Source of the DNA: Callaeas wilsoni
Taxonomy: Eukaryota > Chordata > Aves > Passeriformes > Callaeidae
Assembly: GCA_013398955.1 (NCBI GenBank)
Contig: VWPU01018905.1
Location: 1-64,000, forward strand
Direction: 5' to 3'
Length of the DNA: 64,000 nucleotides
Position numbers and translations under genes: made by a program. The number at the start of each line of letters is the position of its first letter. The first letter of the stretch is position 1. Positions 23,101-35,100 of the stretch are shown in pieces. The notes below the pieces were generated by a model. The model was not told the origin of the DNA. It saw nothing but the letters and a program-made list of their open reading frames with translations, and searched no databases.

Positions 23101-26100
23101 CAGCTTTGGAAGTGGGGAGGACCACATGGAGATACAGCAGATTAAATATCCAGTACTCGCTGCTGCCCTAAGTGTAAAATGACCAGTGCTGCAGTAGCTT
23201 GTTTAGCAATAAAAGATTAAGCTGCACAGCAGACTTGTCTTAAAGAGAGATGATTAGATACTTGGAAAGGAATGGAGATGAATGGTTTTGCTTTGTCTGG
23301 GTATTTTTTTCTCCTACTTTTTTTCTTTACTATGACTTTGCAGTTACTGAAGAATTAAATATCTGAGTAGTACTGGGAGGATGGAATCCTCATGTTCTTC
23401 ACATAGAACTGTATGGGACAAGGAAGCACCTGTGCTTTATTTGGAATAGTTTGATGTTGGATTTGTTTAGTTCGAGTTGAAAGATTGAAGTTTTGCTACG
23501 TTAAAGATACTGGGTTTGAGTTTCTAGTTGGTGAAGAAATAGGCTAGACATCCATGTTCTCTTTCAGTCTGAAGCAGCCCAAATCATGTTACAAGCCTTA
23601 AATGAGACATTTACTAGAGGCATTGTGTCATCCACTAATGAACCATATCTGCCTTTATGAGCTGATTTTTTTACTGTTTAATGTATACAACAGTGCATGC
23701 TATATTTAAGGATGGGAATGGACAAATAATACAATTAGTTGAAAATGCTGGTGCATTGGTAGGTGAAATTAAAATGGCCAGAACACAGGGCTCAACATCC
23801 TTACAGTTTTGCAAAAAGGGACGTTGTATCTCTAATGACAACAAAAGGTCATACTTCTGTTTACACATCTTCTGCAAAAGACAATTCTGCTAGCAGCATG
23901 TTCCCTCATGCCATTATAGGACACGGGTGCTTTTCTGAGTCAAAGAGAAAAGTGCCATCTCTTGAATAAGCAGTGGTGCTTTCTACCGTGTCGGTGTGTT
24001 TGGAGAAATTTCACCCATATATTGAAACAATCCAGCTTTGTTTAGCTTGTGATGCAAGGGGATACAACCTGGCGTGGTGTGGCTGCAGGGATTGAACCAT
24101 GAGAAATAATAACATGAGTTTTGCAGTGAGTTTTTGCTTGCTTATGAAGCTCTGCAAGGGGAAGCGATGCTTTGAACAGTTCTTTTACTTGCTGTTGGCC
24201 TGCAACTGAGCTGAGCTAAGGGTGGAGGTGTGGGCAGAATGAAATTGTTTGACTGTCCAGGTGCTTAAAATGCCATAGTATTGCAGAAACCTATTTCAAT
24301 TCTTTCTCAGAGAAAAGCTGGTGTTGTTCCCGTAGTGAGGGGGACTCTTTCTCCACCTCCTATGTTCATCACACCACTCAAGGTGAACCAACCAAACTTA
24401 TCGAGATTATCTCTGACTGCAACTTGGAGGAAGATCACAATAAGATCTTGACCATCTTATCACAGCATATCACCAGTAACGCGCCACAGTGCCTCAAAGT
24501 GGGTAGCTTCATTATTGAATTGGCTTCGGAATACAAGGCCCAGGATGAGAACCATCCTTCTGTCTGCTCCACCAGAGTGAAAATTTCAGTGCCGTCCTAC
24601 CAGGACAAGGATGAGAAGCCTGAGATCCCTGTCTTGGAGACTCCTGATAGCGCAGTGGCGTCATGCAGTAACTCAGAAAATGTAAAGGTCATGCGGGCAG
24701 ACCCAGTGGACAAACTGCGGGAGAAGCTGCATGGGGGCAAAGGCTTGCCTTTTTATGCAGGGGTTTCTCCTGCGGGAAAGCTGGTTGTCTACAAATGCAA
24801 AGCTAATATGAGCCCCTCGGGCTTGATTCAGGTGGGTCCCTCTGCCTTTACTGTGGAGATTAGATGCAGTTTCATCCAGTACTGTCCCAGAACTCCCTGA
24901 AGAGGAGAGCACTCTTTAATTTGTCTACGTAGTCTTTTGTCTGTCCAGACAAGAGTTCTTGATATCTGGTGGCATTCCTCTTCATAAACTTGTCCCTTCC
25001 AAGATTTATTCAATAACAGGAAATCTGACTGGAATCCTGAAATCTGATGGTTTAACTTGTCTTTTTGGCAGTTTGGGTCTTGTTGACCCAAGTGCAGAAT
25101 CTCTCTCAAGATCTTTTTAATTCTTTGTAAAACTTCCTGAAGGTGCGTTTGACACATAATGCTTCTAAAGGAATGACTGTATGAGTCCACAAAAAGAATA
25201 TTTTCTGGGGAAGTATACACTGGGACAAAACTTCAAAACGAAAACGTAAACATTAAATTGCTTTTTGCTACTGCTTACTGTTAATCTTCACTAACAGCCT
25301 GAATCCTCTTTGTAGAATATATGTTTTTCATCAAGAGACTTCATAATCCTAAATTCAAAGGGTCTTTTCCCTGCAGTTTTATGTTGCTGACGTCATGTTA
25401 AGAATTAGTAGTAGGAACTGCAGGGTTAGTATGAAGATTTTTTTCCATCATAGCTATTTGTGGTTACAGTAAAACCACTCTGAGGAAAACCATATGAATT
25501 AGAAAATGAGAGTAAAATACGTTTTCATGGCACTTTGCAGATATGACACCCTCAGAGAAGCTAGTGGAGAGAAAAAGATGAGGAGATTTCTTACCTTCAA
25601 TAAAAGTTGATCAATAAAAACTACTGTTCATTTAGTCTTAAATACATTTGGCATTTAGAGGGTATTATCAAACAGCCTGAAAGCAAAATGCAATACTACC
25701 AAAACTTCACATAAAGCCTGACATTCAGAAAGATGGTCTGTTTTTTTCCTGTACAGTCCGTTACCATTATAACTTGGAATTTGAAGTTAGGGAACTCATC
25801 ATACTTTAATTACAGTATCAAACAACAGTGTGCGTAAGGAAAAAGTTGATACAGCTTTTACAAGCTCTTTAGAGTTTTGTCTCAATGTATATGTCATCAG
25901 TATTCTTTCTTTTGTGATGCTAGGTCTTAATTAGGGTTGAGAATTTCAACCAAAATTGTCCTTCAGTTAGGGAACCTGTTTTTATTCAGGACTACAGCAT
26001 AAGTAAGGGACAGGAAAAACAGGTGCTAGCTTCACTCTTACCTAATTTCAGTGATTTCACATGTTCCTTGGACTCTCTGGTTTTATGTGAGAGTCTGAGC

Positions 26101-29100
26101 AGCATTTAAAATCTGTATTACAAAGATAAAAAAAGAGCTGTTTGAAGTTCTCCTGGGCAATAAGGAAATTAGGAATTCCCATTCCAAATTGCAATGTTTT
26201 TTTGAAAAGGACATTTGGAAGTCCCATGGAATGAAACACCTCTCCAGAAGCGGTGAATTAGCGTTCTTTTCACAAAGTTTCCCTTTTCCCCTTTTTTCAG
26301 GTTAATGATAAAAGGTATCCTCAGGCCAAACTGCTTTTGGGACAGATGGGGGCATTACATCCTGCCAGTCGGCTAGCAGCTTATATCACAGGCAGGCTGC
26401 AGCCCACAGTACTTGATATCGCAGCCCTCAGTACTGTGATCTCCAAGGTAGCACCCAGTGCTAAAACACCTGCTTCTGGGACACCATCAGTCCAGGGGCC
26501 CACAACATCAGCTCCTAAAACTACATCTTCCACCAGCACTACTTCAGCCCCCACTGTGACGACTCTGAACACCCATGTCCCAGCACAGAGACAGATAGGT
26601 AGGTTGGAACTTATTACTGTGTTTTGAATTGCGTGAAGCTGAAGTACAGCGTGAGTGTACAGCGTTAATGTTGATTTCTGTGCAACGGTGCATGCTGCCT
26701 TTGGCTGCATTGCCTACCTAAGATGTCTCTGCAATAAATAACCTCTTCAAAGTAGAAAGTTTTATTTTGACTTCAGAGTAAGGTTACAGATGTTGACTGT
26801 TAGTTGTTTTATTAATGCTACTAGAGCATATTTTCAAGAGATGAGAGTGGATGGAGACTCGCTAAATATTAACTGGGATTTTTGTTGGGAGTTTTGTTAC
26901 TATCATTTTTAATTGCTTTTCATCAAACACAGATTAACTTCAAGTGAGTAAAGTATCACTAATACGTGGTTCTTTGCTGTTAGATTTTCTGCTGATGCAC
27001 TCATAATTCTTGTGACCACCAAAGATGTGTGAAGCAGCAGTGAAAGACAAGATGGTCCAAATCTGGATTAGCGAAACAACAGGTGTGCAGCCAATAACCA
27101 CGCCAGCCTCTAATCTCATTGGATTTCACAAGCTAAACAGGGTTGGACTTAGACAGCACTTTGAGTTGAAAAAAAACAAAAAAGGATTGGAAGATGGATG
27201 AGTTATTTGTGTATCTGAGTTGGTACTGAAATGGTTACCTCAGCATGGCAAGAAAGGAAGTTGCCTTTACCTGTTACGTTTTGCATGAGTTTAAAAAAAG
27301 AAATCTAGTACCCATCCACATAATCCACATGTCATTTAAAGATCTGAAGAAGCTTTACAATGGAAAAGGATGTTACCTGTGTCCTGGAAAAACTTTAATT
27401 TCTGGTTGATTATTTTGTTTCTTTCTGCCTAAATTTTCATTGCTGTGTAAATGGGTGTGTTGTTTTTCTTGTCCTGTAATAAAGCTTGCTGGTTTGTGTG
27501 TTTATGCAATATGAAAGAGCTGGCTGTGTTTCATTGATGGGTGAAGTCATTGCTGCATATGTGATTTAAGTAAAAAGTACCAGTTCTGGCATAGTCTAGG
27601 TTGAAAATGCTGTATGCATAAATAACTGCAGTGTTTAAGTTGGGCTTGCTCCATAAACTCTATGCTGTTGTACTCATCTGTTGGCATCTGGAGTGATGTA
27701 AATGCAGTATTCTGGTCCCTTGGAGAGCAAGGGATGAGGTAAAGGATCTTCCTAATGGTCATTAATTTCCATCGGTTAAATTTGTTCCATCCAGTCTGCA
27801 GTTGCATGAATGTTGCTGCAATTAGAAGGGGAAACTCTGTATCCCTCCCATCCCTTTCCCCTGTGCCTGTGCAAGATGAATACAGTAGAGGGGGGATGAA
27901 AATCGAGAAGCAGTAAGAAGGGGAAGATGACACAAGCTGTTAGACAAAGAATTTGAGGTTTAGAAAATAGTTGGAGTTCATTATTTCACTTACGTGTTTG
28001 TTTTCCTGCACTATTAGTTAGGATTGTCCATAGTTTCATAATGAAGAACAACCCTTCAAGACCTGATTCTTTTGCATGTCCAGGAAGAAATGCAATAAAA
28101 AGCAACAGTAGTGGAATAAGGCAGACATATTTCTAACATGTGAGACATATCCAGGACTGCCATAAAGGTTTTGATTTAATTACAAGGTACATAGGAGAAA
28201 GAGGCTCAAATTCATGCTGAAATTACAATTGTAGCACCTCATGAAAGGCAAAGAGGAAATCTATTAAAATTTTGACCTGCAAGTTTTTATTTGCAGCTGC
28301 CCGACCCTCACCTGGTGGTGTGTTTGCCCAGTTTGTGATAAACAAAGCGGGAGCTCTGCAGCAGAAGATTCCTGGAGTGAGCACACGCCAGCCTGCCTCA
28401 GGGCGACAGTTTCTCAGTATCAAGCCCGCACCGCTCACGGTTATTGCTCCCGTGGTTCCTTCAGCGCCGTGTTCAGCTCAGTGCACAGTCTCTCCTGGGG
28501 TCACTACAGCCACCACGACTTCTCCAGTTACTGTGGAAAGTACCAGTGTAGCAGCATCTACTGTGACCACTCCTAGCCAGACAAAAGCCGGTGAACCTCC
28601 CTGCTCTCCTCCTGCAATTACAGTCACAGCTGCTCCTGCAACACCTGGAATCAGCACCTGTACTACTCCATCCAGCACTCCTACTGCTACTGTGAACACA
28701 ACAAAAACAACAGGGATTGTCGCAGCAGTAGCATCTACGTCAGTCCCAAAAACTGTGGTAACACCACCAACTGTTACTTGTCCTGTTGTCACAACATCCA
28801 GTTCTACAGTTGTACTGACGACAGCTGCAGCAGCTACACCTGTGGTGACCACACTAACTTCCTCTGCTGTCTCTGTTCCAGTGATACTGTCAGGAGTTAA
28901 TTCAAGTCCTCCACAGAATCCAAAAAGAGGTAATGTGTAGGTGCTTTGGGTTATTACTCTAAACACCTTCTTTTTTTTTTTAAATTCTGCCTCTCTTCGT
29001 AGCTGTAATTCAGTCTGCAACTGGTTTCAATTTACATATGAATTCACTTGCCTTGCCCCCCTTTCCAATATAGGATAAGAAATGTCATCTCTTAAGTTGC

Positions 29101-32100
29101 TTTTTGTATTCCAAAAATGTAATGTAAAAAATGTAACTGGTCAGTGACTGCCGTGAAGTGAGCTGGAAGCCTCCCATCATTCCTTGACCTATAGAAATGT
29201 ATAGTACAGTTATGACTGCTAGGATTTCATGGTTGGCATAGAGTCCAGGAATTAGGTAGTGAATTACTCTCCTATGTCATGGTTGAAAAACGTCAGTGGA
29301 ACTACACAGGAAAAAACCAAAACTGTTCTGACCTGGTTGGTTCTATGCATTGCGTGAATAAAAAGAGGAAAACTTGCCTTCAAATAAATTTAAAAGAGAT
29401 GCAGTTGTTTTCAAAATATTTGCACTTGTATTTATTAAGAATAATACCTGATTTGTAGGCAATCTCTTACACTGATTTTGATGTAACTTGTTAAAATATT
29501 TCAGAAGATGCTGTTCCACAAGCTGCAAGTAAGACTCTCCCAAAGATAGCTCCTGGAACAGACAAACGTGTTGGACCGCGACTGCTGCTGATTCCAGTGC
29601 ACCAGACACCTTCTGCTCTGCGGCCGCTGAACAACACGCAGGTGGCACAGAGGCAGAGGATGGTCCTTCAGCCTCTCAGGAGCCCTGGGGCTGTGAACCT
29701 GTTCAGACATCCCAATGGGCAGATCATTCAGCTTGTTCCCCTGCAGCAGGTTCGAGCTGCGGGTGCCCAGCCCAGTGTGCAGCCAGTGATGCTCCGCAAT
29801 CCAGGTACAAAGTCCAGTGCTGCTTTCGTGACTGACCAGTGTGTTACTCAGAAATGAACAATGAGATAAATGCCTCTGTGGTGCTTCTTTCACCTGCTGA
29901 AAGTAATTGAGCAGGGTCTAATTTGGTTCTATGTGAGTAGTTGAAGAACATAGTGTAGTTATTCAGATGCAATGCAACTTAAATACCGTGTGTATAATAT
30001 TCAGAAAGTGCAGTTAATAGCTAAGTTAACAAAATTTGGGAGGTCTGTGCAGCCAGTAAAAGGGCCGGTGTGTGTGGCAGTGGAGCCACGTCCATTGTAT
30101 TGTCACAACTTAAAAGACTTGACCTGGTGATTCAGAAACAATTCTTGTTGGAGATTCTCTTAAAAAGAATGAGCTGTTACCCATGTTTCATTAGATGTGC
30201 TGCTCTGATACTGTTAGGTTTCTAGGTTGGTTAGTGTGTTTACAGAAGATACTCAGATGAAATGTTACACCACAGTGTAAAATTGCCAGGTTTTTTCCTC
30301 CATAAGAGTGTGAGAAGAAAAATAAGTGTGATTTTCAGCTGTTTCTCTAGTGCATAGTTGAAAGTAGGGTTGGAAGACTTAGAAATTGCAGGTTGGGTAT
30401 GCTGTTGTACGTATTTGTAAATTCTAACCCACATGTACTTTAAATGCAGATTTACTCTGTAGTAGGACTTTTTCTTCTGTTCTCCCTGTATCAAAACACA
30501 TCACAAAGAGAGGGAGCTAGAATGGGGTGGAAGGGAGAGTGAGAGCAAGCAGAGTAGATAAAACTGTGGGGAGGAGAGGAAACAATGCTGAGCTTTAGTT
30601 GAGGTTTGAGCATGAGGTGTAGTAAAGAATCAGTCAACAAGTTTATTTAATTTCTTTCTGTTTTGAGGCTCTTGCTGAACAAGAGAAACTAGTTGCCAGT
30701 GGTAATACTTTACCTCCTTGCTTATGGAATACTGAAATGCTGCAGAGGAGTTCATAAAGGTGAAGAAGATGGTGGTATAATGGTGTAATTTTGACATAGT
30801 TTTTCTCTTTGGAAGTCTTTTTCTGAGAGAAAAAAAAATTTAAAATACTCTTTTTTACTTTCTTTTCTATTTTGAAAAACCCCAGTTTCCTTGTTTTCCA
30901 ATAAATGGGAAAGTAAAATGCAGGACTTTAAATGCTATGTCTTTTTTGATTAAAAAGCTTAATGCTAGAACTTAATATTGTCTCTTAGTTTTAGAGTGGC
31001 CAATACATGTGTTTTATTGGGTCATTACATAAAAAAATTCAAGTTTATATGTCTTTATGCAGGACCAGCGTTTCCACTGAGGACTTGTGGTCAAACACCT
31101 GATTCCATTATGATCCTTGAGAGTGGTGTCTGCTTCTAGTACAGCATCAAATACTAAAATTGGAAGAAAAAAGTTGCTTTGAGAAAGTCTCAGTTGATGT
31201 TTTGTTTTCCTCACAGGATCTGTTGTAGGAATCCGATTGCCTGCACCTTCCAAGCCCCCTGAGTCACCTGTTTCTCCCACTTCCTCTGTGTCTTCCACTT
31301 CTCCTGCCACAAATTCAGCTGTACAAACTGCAGTACCCAAGTTATCCCCCCCATCCAACCCAGCCACTCAAGCATCTTCTCTTCTTCCTTCAGTAACAAG
31401 TTTTGTGTCACAGGCAGGCACTCTGACTCTGAGGATCTCTTCCTCTGCTGCCAGCAGTGTCACAAACCAAACAGCCTCCGAGTCTAAAATAACCTGCAGC
31501 TCGGGTGGTCTGCCAGCCACCACCGCTAATCTCATACCTTTACAGTCCGGAAGTTTTGCTTTACTTCAGCTCCCAGGACAGAAGACTGTGCCAAACTCTA
31601 TTCTTCACCATTTTGCATCTCTTCAGATGAAGAAGGATTACAGGAAAATATGCAAGAAAGAGGACTCAGGTGCTGCTCAGCAGAAGGAGAATGAGAAGGC
31701 TCCATGCGCAGGTGGCACTGAAGTTACAGAGTCTGAGGTCACAGTGCCAGATGGGAAACAAGAAGAAAATGAGTTGTCGATTAACCTGTCAAATGCTGTT
31801 GAAGAGTCAGCACCTGGCACAGTCACACCTAGTGGTGATAGAAATTCCACTACGTTAGAGATGGTGGAGAAGAACTCCAAGGTGCTAGAGAGTTCTTGTG
31901 ATGACAGCTTTTCTTCTCAGCATGATGTTTCTGCAGATGTCGTATCATCTGACCATTCGTACATCAGTGAGAAGCCAAATGATGAGGAGGAAAAAGGGAC
32001 TGCTGAAGAGAAAGAGGATTCTGTCAGTTCTGAAACTGTTGTGGAGGCAGTTTCAGCTAACTCTGAAACTGTTTGTGGGTCACCAGATCAGTCTTCAGTT

Positions 32101-35100
32101 GCTCCTGTGGATAATGCACATTCACAGAGTCTTGAGAATCAGGAGACTGCACAGATGAAGAACCATGGGAAGGAAGAAACACATGCTGAACAGGAAGAGA
32201 AACCAGTAAAAAAAGAGGAAGGAGATGCACAGACACAGATGAAGGAGGACAGCAGAGCAAGTTCTGGGCAGTTGCATAGTCAACAAGAGCAACATACACA
32301 GCTGAAGATCAAGGAGGAACAAAGAGACACTGAACTGTTTGAGAACAAACAAGAATTCCAGGGTGATGCTGCACAGCCAGATATGGAAAGGAGAGAGTTC
32401 AAGGGCTCTGTAGAAGTGGAAAACATAGGAGAGAAAACAAGAAGTAGGTCTGAAATTGGTTCTGCAAAAGAGAAGGATAATACTTCAGGAGAAGACCATA
32501 CAGTCGATACTGAGGAAGGTAAAGGAAACATAGCTAGGCAGGAAGGCAGTAACAGCAAAGAACAAGGTGCTTGTGATTCTCTGGAAGAAATGAAAACAGG
32601 CCATGATATTCTAACACATGTTAACAGTTCTTGGAGCAAAATATCTAGCATTGTACCCCCTCTAGAAAATAGAAGCGAACTGGATAACAAAGCTGATACA
32701 CCAGAGAAAAGTGACTTCCGGACAGCACCAGAACCGAGGGCACACAAAAAGTGTTACACGCCCACAATTGATATAACTGCTGATGACATGGAAGAGGATG
32801 AAGAGGAAGATGAGGAGGAGGAGGAGGAGGAAGAGGATGAAAAAACAGATGATTCTGCTGATGAAATGCTGGATGGTGCTTCTGACTTCCCAAGTGAAGA
32901 GGAAGTAGATGTTGAAAAAGTGGTAAGCATTTAACTATCTATGAAGGGATATTTCGTCTTTTTTTTTTTTTTTTAATTAACCAACTAACATGTCATAACC
33001 CATGGATTTGAAGAGTATGATGTTTGTGTTTTGGACTTCAGTTTCTTTGGGAAGTGTAAATCAGAGTTCCAAGTGGAAATGTGTTTTACTTCTTAGTTGT
33101 GTGCTTTTTTTTAGGTGGCAGTGTCGTGGCCTTGTAGAAATTGCTTGTCTTTCAGATAACAGGAATTATATTGAGCAATCTGTAATAGAACCTTTGCAGG
33201 TTGTCTTCCTTCAGTATCAGTTCCTCAGATAACTTGGTTACTTGTAATGTGACTTTTAATGATCCAAAAATGTAGTGGCCGATCTAGTATTTCTGTTATT
33301 TTAAGATATTTTATTCTATTTAGTTTTTGTAGCCTTAGTTAACATTTATTTCTGGAAGGAATGTTTGAATCCATCCTTAAATTCCTTTTTTAAAGTTTAC
33401 ATTTAAATAGTGTGTGAAAGCTGTCATTCCCTATTTGATGGAAAACTAATTGCTCCAAAAGTCACAGAATAAGGGTAAAACATTGTGGTTAATGTAGTTA
33501 GATATGTTTAGATTTTAATGCTTATAAAATTCCCATCCAAAGTAATGCAAAAATTAAAATAAAGCAATTCAATATGTAATTCCTTTACTTCTTACGTATC
33601 AGTACATGACTTAAGAAACAGTGCATCATTACTTAAAGTTATGAAGCTGTTGTTTCATGAATCACTCAAATGGACATATGAACTAAGATAGCCTTTTCTT
33701 GGGATGAGATACAAGTGGAAAGAGAGTGGTTAAACTGGAGAAGAGTTGAAGAACAGACAAACTAAAAATGGGAGGGATAATGTTCGTGTCTTCAGGACAG
33801 AATTCTTTGAGTACTTTTTTGTTAATGGAGTCTTCTTGAAGTTGAAAATCAGATTAGAGTTCTTTGGTACAAACAGGTCCAGAAGATTCCTAAAACACTT
33901 GGGCAATAACTTCTTGGTACAGGTACTACAGGAGCCAGCTAGGAAAGGTGCCCTCCTTGAACTGCTGCTCGGTAGCAGAGAGGGGCCTGTGAGGGAAATG
34001 GCATTTGGCTGCTGTCTTGGCCACAGCAGCCACAAAACAATCAAGTTCAAATCTCTGGTGACAGGAGGAAAAGTGCCAGTAAAACTTCAACCCTGGCTAT
34101 GAGGAGAGCAGACTTTAGGCTGCTCAAGGAACGAGTTAGGAAGGTCCCTGAGGTTACCCACCTAGCTGACCAGTGGAAGCCAGTTGATTTAATCTTTTTG
34201 GATTTCAGTAAAGATTTTGATATTGTCTTTCACAGGATCCTTCTGGACAAAACCAGCATTCAACAGGATAAACACATCATGTGATCAGTGAGCAACTGGC
34301 TCACGGGTCGGGCATGAAGGGTGATAGTGAATGGGGTGACATCAGACTGGTGACTGGTCACTAGTGGGATTCCACAGGGCTCCATCCTTGGCCCTGTGCT
34401 CTTCAACATCTTCATTAATGACTTGGAGGAGGACTGTAAGGGATACTGTGTAAGTTTGCCAGAGATGCTAAACTGGGAGGAGCTGTTGACTCTCAAAGGT
34501 AGAGAGGCCCTGCGGAGAGACCAGCCATATGAAGTTTAACCAGGGCAGGTGCTGGATTCTGCACCTGGGACAGGGCAACCCTGGGTGTACAAACAGCCTG
34601 GGGAATGAGAGACTGGAGAGCAGTGCCATGGAAAGGGACCTGGGCGTCCTGGTCTGTGGCAAGTTGGATATGAGCCAGCAGTGCCCTGGCAGCCAGGAGG
34701 GCCAACCCTACCCTGGGGTGCATCAGGCACAGCATCGCCAGCCGGGCAAGGGAGGGGATTGTCCCGCTCTGCTCTGCACTGGGGCGGCCTCACCTGCAGT
34801 CCTGTGTGCATTTTGGGGTGCCACAATATAAAAAGGACATTAAGCTATTGGAGAGCATCCAAAGGAGGGCCGTGAGGGTGATGAAGGGCCTTATGGGAGT
34901 GAGGAGAAGCTGTATAATGTGTGGCTGAGGTCACTTGGTGTGTTCAGCCTGGAGGAGGCTGAGGGGAGACCTCATTGCAGTCTGAAACTTCCTTGTGAGG
35001 GGAAGAGGAGGGGTAGACACTGATCTCTGTGGTAACCAGTGACAGAACCCACGGCAATGGAATGAAGTTGAGTCAGGGGAGGTTTAGATTGCATATTAAG

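Noticed and set aside
13931..25056. Shared peptide GILKSDG read in intron 5 (~13947) and intron 13 (~25030)
   Set aside because: Only seven residues (22 nt with 18 matches). A match that short is expected several times by chance in a window this size, so I do not treat it as homology.
24828..25220. 130-codon minus-strand frame with helix-like composition
   Set aside because: Overlaps the end of MGA exon 13 antisense, no recognised domain, no splice or promoter context. Probably chance, although its composition is coding-like.
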